Below, piece by piece: positions 7,090 to 15,314 of a DNA stretch of 32,141 bases (the first letter of the stretch is position 1; the number at the start of each line of letters is the position of its first letter). Under the pieces are notes generated by a model, which was given only the letters and a program-made list of their open reading frames with translations, made no database searches and had not been told where the DNA came from. Both the position numbers and the translations under genes were made by a program. The stretch comes from Alphaproteobacteria bacterium UBA7691 (GTDB lineage: Bacteria; Pseudomonadota; Alphaproteobacteria; Ferrovibrionales; Ferrovibrionaceae). The stretch covers positions 16,534-48,674 of the forward strand of contig DLGP01000020.1 in assembly GCA_002482765.1 (NCBI GenBank). The letters run 5' to 3'.

Positions 7090-8859
7090 TTATGCCGCTG
7101 TGAGCATGGCAAAGGCGTCACCCTCGGCCGGCCGGCCGAGGATATGGTGCTGGTGCCACAGCGCATAAAACAGCAAGGCCCAGGCGGCGGCGCCCTGTTT
7201 GGCGGCGCCGTCGCGGAACAGGCTGGTCACCGCCGCGGGCTGGAACGCCTCGGCGATGCCGGGCTGGGCCGCCACCAGCGGCGCCAGCCGAGCGCCCTCG
7301 GCAGCGATCCATTGCCCCACCGGCACGGTGAAGCCGCGCTTGCGTGAAAACGGCTGCGCCTCGGGCACGGCCTGGGCCAGCCAGGCGCGCAGCAGATGTT
7401 TGCCCAGGCCGTTGCGGATTTTCAGCTTGTCGGCAAGGCCGAAGCCGAAGCCGCTGAGGCCGGCCATATCATCCTGACCGCAATCCAGAAACGGCGTGCG
7501 GCCTTCCAGCGCGTTGCGCATCAGGCAGCGATCCAGCTTGGTCAGCAGGTCATTCGGCAGCCAATCGGCCATATCCAGCCGCTGCGCCGCCTGCAAGCGG
7601 CTTTCGCCGGGCAAGCGCGCCTGTTGCTCGGCCTCGGCATAACCCTGGCGCCAGGCCGCCGGCGGCTGGCGGAACAGGCCCAGCCCGTCCAGTGCGCCCT
7701 TGCGCCGCATCTGGCGGCCAAACAGCCAGCGGCTGGCGGAACGATAGCGGCCATAACCGCCAAAGATCTCATCGCCGCCTTCGCCGGAGAGCACCACCTT
7801 GACCTCACGCGCGGCGAATTGCGCCAGCTTGAAAGTGGGCAGGCAGGCATAATCGGCGGCCGGATCGTCCATCGCCTGGGCCACCTGCGGCAGCAGCTGC
7901 CAGAAATCCTGCGCGGTGAAATCAACATTGCGATGCTCGGCGCCGAGCTTGCGCGCCACAATGGCGGCCAGGCCGCGTTCGTCATGCAGGCCGCTATCGG
8001 GAAAACCCAGCGAATAGGCCAGCACCGGGCGCGGATTGAGCCGTGCCATCATCGCCAGCAAAGCCGAACTGTCGATGCCGCCGGAGAGAAACAGCCCATA
8101 AGGCACATCGGAACGCTGGTGCAGATCAACACTTTCCTGCAACAGCACATCCAGCCGCGCCAGCGCGGCGCTTTCATCGCCGGAAAAAGTACCTTGCGTC
8201 AGCGCGGCGCGGCGCTGGCGCTGCACGATGCGGCCCTGGCGGCAGAGCAGCATCTCGCCCGGCAGCAGGCGGTAGACGCCATCAAAGATCGTGTCGCGCC
8301 CGGTGGTGAACTGCAATTGCAGCAATTCATCACGCTTATGCGGCAGCAGGCGCGGCGCCAGCAAACCGCTGGCAAACAATGCCGCCGGCTCGGAGGCAAA
8401 CAGCAGATGGCCCTGCGCCTCGGCGTAATAGAGCGGCTTGATGCCGAAGGGATCGCGCGCGAGCAGCAGGCTGTCATCCCGCGGATCGTGCAGCGCCAGG
8501 GCATACATGCCGCGCAGATGGCGCAGGAAGCCGGCGCCTTCGCGGTGATACAGATGCAACGGCGGCTCACAATCCGAGCCGGTGGCGAACTTCACCCCGG
8601 GCAGCAGGCCATAAAGTTCGCGGTAATTATAGATTTCGCCATTCGCCACCAGGGCGATGCCATCGGCGCCAAAGAGCGGCTGACGGCCGCCGGCCAGATC
8701 GATGATCGCCAGCCGCGCCTGGCCCAAAGCCACCGAGCCGCTGATATGGCTGCCTTCACCATCCGGGCCGCGATGCGCCACGGCGCGCAGCATCGCCGCC
8801 AGCCGCGCCTGGTCTGGCGCAGCGCCATCGGCCCGCATCAGCCCGGCGATGCCGCACAT
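7090..8859 (-). CDS. Asparagine synthase-like glutamine amidotransferase
   Basis: 589 residues. Cys2 (MCGIAG) is the N-terminal nucleophile of a class II glutamine amidotransferase domain, with HRGPDGEG (29-36) and NGEIYNYRELYG (73-84) also typical. It fixes the start at 8859. The synthetase domain carries the ATP-pyrophosphatase loop SGGIDS (259-264). The family transfers glutamine amide nitrogen to an adenylated carboxylate, forming asparagine in AsnB. Being the last gene of a glycosyltransferase cassette, it may instead amidate a uronic-acid-type sugar or another glycan precursor, as proposed for WbpS-like proteins; this is inference from context. Its 5' end overlaps the GT4 gene by 22 bases. 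Confidence 0.9.
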   Translation of the reverse strand: MCGIAGLMRADGAAPDQARLAAMLRAVAHRGPDGEGSHISGSVALGQARLAIIDLAGGRQPLFGADGIALVANGEIYNYRELYGLLPGVKFATGSDCEPPLHLYHREGAGFLRHLRGMYALALHDPRDDSLLLARDPFGIKPLYYAEAQGHLLFASEPAALFASGLLAPRLLPHKRDELLQLQFTTGRDTIFDGVYRLLPGEMLLCRQGRIVQRQRRAALTQGTFSGDESAALARLDVLLQESVDLHQRSDVPYGLFLSGGIDSSALLAMMARLNPRPVLAYSLGFPDSGLHDERGLAAIVARKLGAEHRNVDFTAQDFWQLLPQVAQAMDDPAADYACLPTFKLAQFAAREVKVVLSGEGGDEIFGGYGRYRSASRWLFGRQMRRKGALDGLGLFRQPPAAWRQGYAEAEQQARLPGESRLQAAQRLDMADWLPNDLLTKLDRCLMRNALEGRTPFLDCGQDDMAGLSGFGFGLADKLKIRNGLGKHLLRAWLAQAVPEAQPFSRKRGFTVPVGQWIAAEGARLAPLVAAQPGIAEAFQPAAVTSLFRDGAAKQGAAAWALLFYALWHQHHILGRPAEGDAFAMLTAA

Positions 8860-9878
8860 GCCATCACCTCGTCAAACAATTTCTGCCACGCCGCCACCAC
8901 GGCGGCTTCGCTATGGTCGCGCTCAAATTGCCGGCGGCCGGCCGCGCCCAGGCGCTGCGCCAGTTCCGGCAGGCGCAGCACTTCGCGGATCGCGCCGGCC
9001 AGGGCACGATGATCTTCCACCGGCACCAGGATGCCGCTTTCGCCTTCCACCACATATTGCCCGGGGCCTTGCGCATTACTGGCCACCAGCGGCTTGCCGG
9101 CGCCCCAGGCATCCAGGATCACATTGCCAAAAGGCTCATGCCGCGACGGCACCACATAAACATCGCAGGCCGCCACCAATGCCTCGCGGTCATGCCGCCA
9201 GCCCAGGAAACGCACCCGCCGCGCCACGCCCAGGCTATCGGCCAGGGCCTGCAAGGCGGCCCGCTCCTCGCCCTCGCCGGCCAGCCACAGATAGGCATCG
9301 GGCAGATCGGCCAGGGCGCGCAGCAGCACGTCAAACGCCTTGTTCTTGTGCAGCCGGCCCATGGCCAGCAGCAGCGGCGCATGCAAAGGCGTATCCAACT
9401 CGCCACGCGGCAAAGGCGGCGCCGGATCGAAACGGCCGAAATTGGAGATGCTGCGCACCCGGTCGGCGCGGAAACCGGCCTTGATACAATGCTGGGCGAT
9501 ATCCGGCGTGTTGCCGATCAGCCAATCGGCCTTGCGGTAATGTTTGAGATCGTAATAGCCGCCAAGCCGCGCCAGGGTGGCATAGCGCCCGCGCGGCATC
9601 TTTTCGCTGGCCCGGCTCATCCAGGTGAGCACAATATCCGGCCGCCAGCGCCGCGCCAGCAGGCCAAGCTGCATCGGCGTGATCCAATCCAGCGCGCCGC
9701 CAAAACGCATCTGCAACGGCTCAACCCCGCCCTGGCGCAGAATAGCGGCGCGTTCTTCATTACGCCGGATCACCACTGTCTGCTCCAGCCCGGCTTTCTG
9801 AAAAGCCTGCGCCAGATTGACAAAATAGGTTTCCGCCCCGCCCTGGCGCGCCCCGGCCATGACCTGGAGCAGACGCAT
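8838..9878 (-). CDS. Glycosyltransferase family 4 (GT-B)
   Basis: 346 residues. GARQGGAETYFVNLAQAF at the N-terminus is the typical acceptor-domain glycine loop, and LLAMGRLHKNKAFDVLLRAL opens the nucleotide-sugar domain, followed by VYVVPSRHEPFGNVILDAWG. In that signature the usual E-x7-E appears as E-x7-D (EPFGNVILD), a mild departure. The start at ATG 9878 shares a base with the preceding TAA stop (TAATG); the frame is open further upstream to 9995 but only within the neighbouring gene. It probably adds a sugar to a lipopolysaccharide core or other surface glycan at the cytoplasmic membrane face. Donor and acceptor unknown. Confidence 0.92.
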   Translation of the reverse strand: MRLLQVMAGARQGGAETYFVNLAQAFQKAGLEQTVVIRRNEERAAILRQGGVEPLQMRFGGALDWITPMQLGLLARRWRPDIVLTWMSRASEKMPRGRYATLARLGGYYDLKHYRKADWLIGNTPDIAQHCIKAGFRADRVRSISNFGRFDPAPPLPRGELDTPLHAPLLLAMGRLHKNKAFDVLLRALADLPDAYLWLAGEGEERAALQALADSLGVARRVRFLGWRHDREALVAACDVYVVPSRHEPFGNVILDAWGAGKPLVASNAQGPGQYVVEGESGILVPVEDHRALAGAIREVLRLPELAQRLGAAGRRQFERDHSEAAVVAAWQKLFDEVMACAASPG

Positions 9879-10633
9879 TATTGCGGTTTCTCCAGATTGG
9901 CCTTGAGATAGCTCAGGATCGGATAGAGCCCGGCCATCAGCGCGATCAGGAAACCATATTGGCCTTCGCGGTAGCCTTTGCGGGCAACATAGCATTTCCA
10001 GAAGCGCGAGAAGATGCGCCTGACATTGGCGCCGAAACTGCCGATATTGCCGCTTTCGCGCAGATCGGCGGCACGCGCCGTGGTGTAACGATCCAGCCGC
10101 CGCAGCATGTCGGAAATATCGGTATCGACATAATGCTCCATCGGCTGGCGCAGGCTGCGCTTTTCGCCCTTGAGCTCCAGCGCCGGATGCACGCGCTGGC
10201 TGCCCCAGCGTTTGGCGCCGCGTGAGAACAGGCGCGGCGCCGCCGATACACCCCAGGCCGCGCCCCAGCCATACCGCACCAGGCGCTGGCCGACATAATT
10301 ATCAAACGGGATCAGGAAATAGCCGGGCGCCGCCTGCTGGATAGTGGCGCGGATTTCCTCGGCCAGCGCCGGCGACACCCGCTCATCGGCATCCACTTCC
10401 ACAATCCAATCGCCCTGGCAGGCATCGATGCCGGCATTGCGGCGCGGGCCTTCCAGGGGCCAGCCGCCTTCCACCAGCCGGGCGCCGGCCGCCACGGCAA
10501 TCTGGCGCGAAGCATCCGTGCAGCGATCCAGCACCACCACGATTTCATCGGCAAAGCGCAGCCGCTCCAGGCAGGCGCCGAGCTGGGCTTCCTCGTTATG
10601 CGCCACCACCAGGGCAGACAATCTGGGCGCCAT
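9878..10633 (-). CDS. Glycosyltransferase family 2, WaaE/KdtX-like
   Basis: 251 residues. LSALVVAHNEEAQLGACLERL is the GT-A N-terminus and VEVDADERVS holds the DxD motif for Mg2+ and the nucleotide sugar. The LDRCTDASRQIA and GPRRNAGIDACQGDWIVEVD stretches match the WaaE/KdtX (beta-1,4-glucosyltransferase) subgroup acting on the inner core of lipopolysaccharide. The C-terminal part (GQYGFLIALMAGLYPILSYL) may associate with the membrane. The gene starts 3 bases after the GT9 stop and shares a base with the next start, so all four genes form one transcript. Confidence 0.9.
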   Translation of the reverse strand: MAPRLSALVVAHNEEAQLGACLERLRFADEIVVVLDRCTDASRQIAVAAGARLVEGGWPLEGPRRNAGIDACQGDWIVEVDADERVSPALAEEIRATIQQAAPGYFLIPFDNYVGQRLVRYGWGAAWGVSAAPRLFSRGAKRWGSQRVHPALELKGEKRSLRQPMEHYVDTDISDMLRRLDRYTTARAADLRESGNIGSFGANVRRIFSRFWKCYVARKGYREGQYGFLIALMAGLYPILSYLKANLEKPQ

Positions 10634-10636
10634 TGC

Positions 10637-11602
10637 TCAATCCTCGCGGCTCTGGCGCCACAGCGTTTCGGCGGCGCGCTGCGCCTTATCCACGCTGAGC
10701 GTCAGCATATGGCTGTCATGCTTGCGGTAATCGTAGCCGGGCGATTGCACGATGGCATCATAATCCAGATCGGTGCGCACCGAAGCGGTATTCTGGCCCC
10801 AGGGGCCATAGACATCCGCCCGGCTGGGGCCGAACAGGCCCAGGGTGGGCACGCCCACAGCGGCAGCCAGATGCATCAGGCCGCTATCATTGCCGATATA
10901 CAACGCGCAGCGTTGCAGGGCGGCGGCCAGATCGAGCAGATCAAGCTTGCCGATCAGATTGATGCTGCGCTCAGGCGGCAAGGCAGCCAGCGCCGGCGCC
11001 GCCAGGGCTTCCTCGCCCGGGCCGCCGAATACCGCGATACGGGCGCCGGGCAGGATGCCATCCGGCGCGGTGAGCCGGGCGGCCAGCTCGGCAAAACGCT
11101 CGCCCGGCCAGATTTTGCCGCCCCAATTGGCGGTTGGGCCAATCGCCAGCACCGGGCCGGCTTCGGGCCATAATTTGGCGGCGCGGCGCTGATTGGCCTC
11201 GCCGATCCAGATGCGTGGCGCCACCGGCACCGGCAGCTTGAGCACCCGGGCCAGGGAAATCAGCCGATGCTGGTTCGGATTGCCGCCACCCAGGAAAACC
11301 CGGCGGCGATAGGCCATCAGAAATTGTGAAATCACCGAGCCGCGCAGGTCCACCACCATGCTCCAGCGCGTGGTGGCGACCTGTTTCCACAAATCCCACC
11401 AATGGCCGGCCCAGGGCCGCTTATGCAGCACAATCAGCCGTTCCAGATTGGGCATTGCCGATGGCTGGAACAGCCCCGCCGCAGCCGGGCCGCAGACAAT
11501 GGTGAATTTGACCAGCGGATCGCGCGCCACCGCCGCCGCCAGCAACCCGGTGGACAGGATGGCATCGCCAAGCCGATTCGCGGTGATGAACAGAACACGC
11601 AT
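10637..11602 (-). CDS. Glycosyltransferase family 9 (heptosyltransferase-like)
   Basis: 321 residues with the ADP-heptose:LPS heptosyltransferase pattern: MRVLFITANRLGDAILSTGL at the N-terminus, AIGPTANWGGKIWP in the middle, and YIGNDSGLMHLAAAVGVPTL then GLFGPS toward the C-terminus, the donor-binding signature. Such enzymes attach heptose (or related sugars) to the inner core. It is the first gene of the minus-strand glycan cassette and is divergent from ygfZ across 66 bases. No firm promoter is visible in that gap. Assignment to a particular Waa position is not possible from the sequence. Confidence 0.92.
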   Translation of the reverse strand: MRVLFITANRLGDAILSTGLLAAAVARDPLVKFTIVCGPAAAGLFQPSAMPNLERLIVLHKRPWAGHWWDLWKQVATTRWSMVVDLRGSVISQFLMAYRRRVFLGGGNPNQHRLISLARVLKLPVPVAPRIWIGEANQRRAAKLWPEAGPVLAIGPTANWGGKIWPGERFAELAARLTAPDGILPGARIAVFGGPGEEALAAPALAALPPERSINLIGKLDLLDLAAALQRCALYIGNDSGLMHLAAAVGVPTLGLFGPSRADVYGPWGQNTASVRTDLDYDAIVQSPGYDYRKHDSHMLTLSVDKAQRAAETLWRQSRED

Positions 11603-11627
11603 GCCGGGCGGTTATAGAAGGGCGCTT

Positions 11628-11644
11628 CCGGCTTGCCAAGCCGG
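11628..11644. promoter_or_regulatory. 7-bp inverted repeat in the divergent GT9/ygfZ gap
   Basis: CCGGCTT-GCC-AAGCCGG is a perfect 7-bp stem with a 3-base centre, lying 24 bases before the ygfZ ATG and 26 bases upstream of the GT9 start. It could be an operator shared by both promoters or merely chance in GC-rich DNA. Confidence 0.25.
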
Positions 11645-11668
11645 GCCGGCTCCCATACCTGTTAGAAC

Positions 11669-12562
11669 ATGACAGGCACCAACACCCCTTCCCCCCAGCC
11701 AATCGCCCTGCCCGGCCGCGCCCTGCTGCGGCTGGCCAGCCCGGATGGTCTGGCGGCGGTAAAAAGCTTCCTGAATGGGCTGATTTCCAACGATACCGGC
11801 CGGATCGACCCGGATCGGGCGCTTTATGCCGCCCTGCTCAGCCCGCAGGGCAAGTTCCTGTTCGATATGTTCGCAGCCGAATGGCAGGACGCGCTATGGC
11901 TGGATGTGGCCGCCGACCGGGCCGAGGAACTGGCGCGCAAACTGGCGCTTTACCGGCTGCGGGCCAAAATCAGCATCGACTTGCAGGCCGGCTGGCAGGC
12001 TTTTGCCCTGATCGGCGGCGCCGGGCTGGACAGCGCGCCTGGCCTGGCCACCGGCTTCAGCTTCACCGATCCGCGCCTGGCCGCATTGGGCGCCCGATTG
12101 TGGCTGCCGCCCGGGGCTGTGCCAGACCAGGGCGAGCCGGGCGATTTCGCCGCCTATGAAAAGCTGCGCATCGGCCTGGGCGTGCCGGATGGGGCGCAGG
12201 ATATCGAGATCGACAAGGGCCTGCTGCTGGAACACCATTTTGAAGCCCTGCACGGCGTGGATTTCAAGAAAGGCTGTTATGTCGGCCAGGAGCTGACCGC
12301 GCGCACCAAATATCGCGGCCTGGTGAAGAAGCAGCTTTTCCAGGTGCGCGGCAGCGCCGCGCTGCCGGCAGCCGGCAGCCAAATCACCCTGGATGGCCAG
12401 GAAGCCGGCTGGCTGCGCTCCAGCCAGGGCCAGGATGGCCTGGCCCTGCTGCGGCTGGAGATGGCGGCCAAGGCGGCGGCGGGTGACGGCGCGCTGCTCT
12501 GCAACGGCATTGCCCTTGAAGCGCGGCTGCCGGATTATGCAGCGCAGCCCGAGAGTGAATGA
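11669..12562 (+). CDS. ygfZ: Folate-binding YgfZ/GcvT-like iron-sulfur maintenance protein
   Basis: 297 residues. The defining motif KGCYVGQELTARTKYRG, with Cys203, is intact. YgfZ (the IBA57 family) uses a tetrahydrofolate to help maintain or repair certain [4Fe-4S] enzymes. The N-terminal half (LLRLASPDGLAAVKSFLNGLISND) resembles the GcvT fold. The start ATG 11669 has no obvious Shine-Dalgarno sequence. The gene ends 6 bases before tag, suggesting an operon with this DNA-repair gene; the pairing may be one of convenience. Cytoplasmic. Confidence 0.93.
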   Translation: MTGTNTPSPQPIALPGRALLRLASPDGLAAVKSFLNGLISNDTGRIDPDRALYAALLSPQGKFLFDMFAAEWQDALWLDVAADRAEELARKLALYRLRAKISIDLQAGWQAFALIGGAGLDSAPGLATGFSFTDPRLAALGARLWLPPGAVPDQGEPGDFAAYEKLRIGLGVPDGAQDIEIDKGLLLEHHFEALHGVDFKKGCYVGQELTARTKYRGLVKKQLFQVRGSAALPAAGSQITLDGQEAGWLRSSQGQDGLALLRLEMAAKAAAGDGALLCNGIALEARLPDYAAQPESE

Positions 12563-12568
12563 GGAAAC

Positions 12569-13198
12569 ATGCCGGTTGGCCCAGAGGATACCCGCACCAG
12601 CCTGATTGGTGCCGATGGCAAATGCCGCTGCGGCTGGCCCGGCCATGATCCGCTTTATGTGCAGTATCACGATACCGAATGGGGCGTGCCGGAATGGGAT
12701 GACCGCGCGCTGTTTGAAAAGCTGATCCTGGATGGTTTCCAGGCCGGCTTGTCATGGATCACCATCCTGCGCAAACGCGACAATTTCCGCGCCGCCTTTG
12801 ACGGTTTTGAGCCGGCGAAGATCGCCCGCTATGATCGCCGCAAGCTGGATGCGCTGATGCTGGATGCCGGCATTGTGCGCAACAAGGCCAAGATCGAAGG
12901 CAGCGTGCTGAATGCGCGCGGCTGGCTGGAGATTCAGGAAAAGCATGGCAGCTTTTCGGACTACCTGTGGGATTTTGTCGGCGGCAAGCCGAAGCAGAAT
13001 GCCTGGACGCAGTTGCGCGAAGTGCCGGTGGAAAGCCCGGAAAGCCAGGCCATGTCAAAGGCGCTGAAAAAAGCCGGCTTCACCTTTGTCGGTCCCACCA
13101 TTGTCTATGCCTTCATGCAGGCAGTGGGCATGGTGAATGACCATACGGTGGATTGTTTCCGCCATCGCCAGGTGAAAAAGCTGAAACGGCCGGGCTAA
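12569..13198 (+). CDS. tag: DNA-3-methyladenine glycosylase I
   Basis: 209 residues matching Tag. The zinc snap is present: Cys21 (CGW) and His34 (YHDTEWGV) at the N-terminus, and His192 and Cys196 (NDHTVDCF) at the C-terminus. LILDGFQAGLSWITILRKR is the strongly conserved helix bordering the base pocket. Tag excises 3-methyladenine from alkylated DNA, the first step of base-excision repair. A 12-residue N-terminal extension precedes the usual start of homology. The stop overlaps the convergent SDR stop by four bases. Confidence 0.95.
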   Translation: MPVGPEDTRTSLIGADGKCRCGWPGHDPLYVQYHDTEWGVPEWDDRALFEKLILDGFQAGLSWITILRKRDNFRAAFDGFEPAKIARYDRRKLDALMLDAGIVRNKAKIEGSVLNARGWLEIQEKHGSFSDYLWDFVGGKPKQNAWTQLREVPVESPESQAMSKALKKAGFTFVGPTIVYAFMQAVGMVNDHTVDCFRHRQVKKLKRPG

Positions 13199-14037
13199 CC
13201 GCGCAAAGCGGCCCAGTCGGCAGCATCCCAAGTCCGCAAGGCTGCCACATCCGGGCCATTGGCATTGCCCAGCATGCGGCCGCCATCAATCAGGATGGCT
13301 TCGCCGGTGATGTAGCTGGCGGCATCTGAAACCAGGAAGGCGCAAAGTTCGGCCAGTTCCGCCGGATCGCCATTGCGGCCGAGCGGCACATCGGCCCCCA
13401 ATGGCGCCGCTGCCTGCAATTTGCCGGGCGACAGGCGCGATGTGGCGCCCGGGGTCGGGAACACACCCGGCGCCACGCCCACCAGGCGGATGCCATACGG
13501 CCCCCATTCCGAAGCCAGGCTGCGGATCATCGCCAGGCTGGCCGCCTTGGCCATCGCCGAGGGCAGCCGATAGGCCATGCCGGTCAGCGCCGATTGTGTC
13601 AGGATACCCAGCACCACGCCGCGCCGGCCGGCCTCGATCCAGCGCCGGCCGATGCCGAGCGTGCAATAGGCCGCGCCCTTGGCGACAATATCCAGCACGG
13701 CGGCCACGGCGCGCGGCGACAGGGTTTCGCTGCGGGCGAGGAAATTGCCGGCGGCATTATTCACCAGGATATCCAGCGGCTGCACGGCCCAGAGAGCATC
13801 CAGCATGCGCTCCACCGCCTCGGCATCGCGCACGTCACAAACCTGCCAGCGCACCGGGCGGCCGAATTCGGCTTCAAGCTGCGCGGCAGCTTCCTGCAAC
13901 ACCGCTTCACGCCGGCCGCAGATCGCCAGATCGGCGCCCAAAGCCATAAAACGCCGGCCGATGGCCAGGCCCAGGCCGCTGCCGCCGCCGGTGATCAATG
14001 CCGCCTTGCCGGCCAGGCTGTTGGGCGCCAGGCTCAT
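13195..14037 (-). CDS. 2,4-dienoyl-CoA reductase-like SDR oxidoreductase
   Basis: 280 residues. TGGGSGLG (16-23) binds the nucleotide and ICGRRE (39-44) suggests NADPH. The stretch NNAAGNFLARSETLSP (93-108) is the hallmark of the DECR subgroup rather than of FabG. At the catalytic position the usual YxxxK reads SAMAK, with Ser160 and Lys164, which is also the mitochondrial DECR arrangement. Known DECR enzymes reduce 2,4-dienoyl-CoA during oxidation of unsaturated acyl chains. ATG 14037 lies one base after the CoA-transferase stop; the longer frame to 14196 lies within that gene. It is the last gene of the long minus-strand catabolic unit. An alternative role as a 3-hydroxyacyl-CoA dehydrogenase is less likely without the Tyr. 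Confidence 0.85.
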   Translation of the reverse strand: MSLAPNSLAGKAALITGGGSGLGLAIGRRFMALGADLAICGRREAVLQEAAAQLEAEFGRPVRWQVCDVRDAEAVERMLDALWAVQPLDILVNNAAGNFLARSETLSPRAVAAVLDIVAKGAAYCTLGIGRRWIEAGRRGVVLGILTQSALTGMAYRLPSAMAKAASLAMIRSLASEWGPYGIRLVGVAPGVFPTPGATSRLSPGKLQAAAPLGADVPLGRNGDPAELAELCAFLVSDAASYITGEAILIDGGRMLGNANGPDVAALRTWDAADWAALRG

Positions 14038-14038
14038 G

Positions 14039-15313
14039 TTATGCCACATCCATCTTGCCAATTGGTGGTTTGGCAGCAGGCGGAACAACCGGCCCGGCCA
14101 CCGTGATGCCGGTGCCGACCAGCGCCTCGATCTCGGCCACGCTATAGCCGGCCTCACGCAACACCTGCACCGAATGCTCACCCAGGCGCGGCGCATGATG
14201 GCGGATCTGAAACGGCGCGCCGGAAAACGTCACCGGCGAACGCACGGTGCGATACTGCCCTTCACTCGGATGCTCGGCCTTGCCGAACAGGCCAACCGCC
14301 TGCACATGCGGGTCTTCATGCAAATCGTTGACATACAGCACCGGCATGCAGGGGATGCTTTTGGCATCGCAGAACGCCACCCATTCGGCGCTGGTGTGAT
14401 TGGGCGCCATTTCCTCGATCAGGCCATAGAGGATTTCAACATGCTGCACCCGGCTGGCAAGGCGCTTGAAGCGTTCGTCTTCCTTGAATTCCGGCCGGCC
14501 GACAAAATCGAAGAAGTCACGCCAGTTGCTGTCCGAATAAGGCAGGATGCAGGCATGGCCATCCTTGGTGCGATAGGGTTTGCGGCGCGGACTGAGCAGG
14601 CGCACAAAACCCACCGGGCTGAGCGGCGGCTCGAAGGCGCCGCCGCCCCAATGCTCCACCATGGTGAATTCGATCGAGGTTTCCAGCATCGGCACTTCGA
14701 TACTCTGGCCGCCGCCGCCACGCATCTTCTGCACCAGCGCGGCCAGGATCGACCAGGCGATGGCCTGGCCGGCCAGCTTGTCGCAGATCACCGTGGGCAC
14801 ATAAGCCGGCGCGCCCTGCACCTGGCCAAACAGCCCGGCAATGCCGCTGCCGGCCTGGATCAGATCGTCATAAGCCGCCTTCTCGCCATATGGCCCCTTG
14901 GCCGAGAAACCATAGGCGCCGCAATAGACAATATCCGGCTTGATCGCCTTGACCTGCTCATAGCCGAAACCCAGCTTGGCGATCGCCTTGGGCCGCATGT
15001 TATGCACAAACACATCGGCGCCCTCAATCAGCCGGCGCAATGCCTGGCGCCCGGCCTCCTGCTTCAGATCCAGCAGCAGGCCACGTTTGTTGCGATGCAG
15101 GTTGAGGAACGAACCTGACATGCCATCATGCCGCAAAGGCTGATAGTTTCGGGTTGAATCGCCTTCCGGGCTTTCCACCTTGATCACATCGGCGCCAAGA
15201 TCGGCCAGGATATGGGTGGCATAGGGCCCCATGATCACCCCGGTGAGATCAAGCACGCGGATGCCGGTAAGCGGGCCGAATTGGAAAGCGCCGTCGCTGG
15301 GATGCTGGGTCAT
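14039..15313 (-). CDS. CaiB/BaiF family (class III) CoA-transferase
   Basis: 424 residues. The N-terminus GPLTGIRVLDLTGVIMGPYA with LADLGADVIKVESPEGD is the family signature, followed by NKRGLLLDLKQEAGR. Asp in AYDDLIQAGSGIAG is the expected catalytic aspartate that forms the acyl-anhydride and aspartyl-CoA intermediates. Class III enzymes move CoA between carboxylic acids, here plausibly activating the acid imported by the neighbouring TRAP permease. ATG 15313 is one base past the dctM stop; a TTG at 15322 is a weaker alternative. Translational coupling to the permease genes is likely. Donor and acceptor acids are unknown. Confidence 0.93.
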   Translation of the reverse strand: MTQHPSDGAFQFGPLTGIRVLDLTGVIMGPYATHILADLGADVIKVESPEGDSTRNYQPLRHDGMSGSFLNLHRNKRGLLLDLKQEAGRQALRRLIEGADVFVHNMRPKAIAKLGFGYEQVKAIKPDIVYCGAYGFSAKGPYGEKAAYDDLIQAGSGIAGLFGQVQGAPAYVPTVICDKLAGQAIAWSILAALVQKMRGGGGQSIEVPMLETSIEFTMVEHWGGGAFEPPLSPVGFVRLLSPRRKPYRTKDGHACILPYSDSNWRDFFDFVGRPEFKEDERFKRLASRVQHVEILYGLIEEMAPNHTSAEWVAFCDAKSIPCMPVLYVNDLHEDPHVQAVGLFGKAEHPSEGQYRTVRSPVTFSGAPFQIRHHAPRLGEHSVQVLREAGYSVAEIEALVGTGITVAGPVVPPAAKPPIGKMDVA

Positions 15314-15314
15314 G

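Noticed and set aside
7396..9012. 538-codon open frame on the plus strand
   Set aside because: Fully antisense to the amidotransferase and GT4 genes; the Gln/Ala/Arg-rich translation resembles no family and arises from codon bias in GC-rich DNA.
13679..15118. 479-codon plus-strand open frame
   Set aside because: Mirror of the SDR and CoA-transferase genes, which have clear family motifs on the minus strand.
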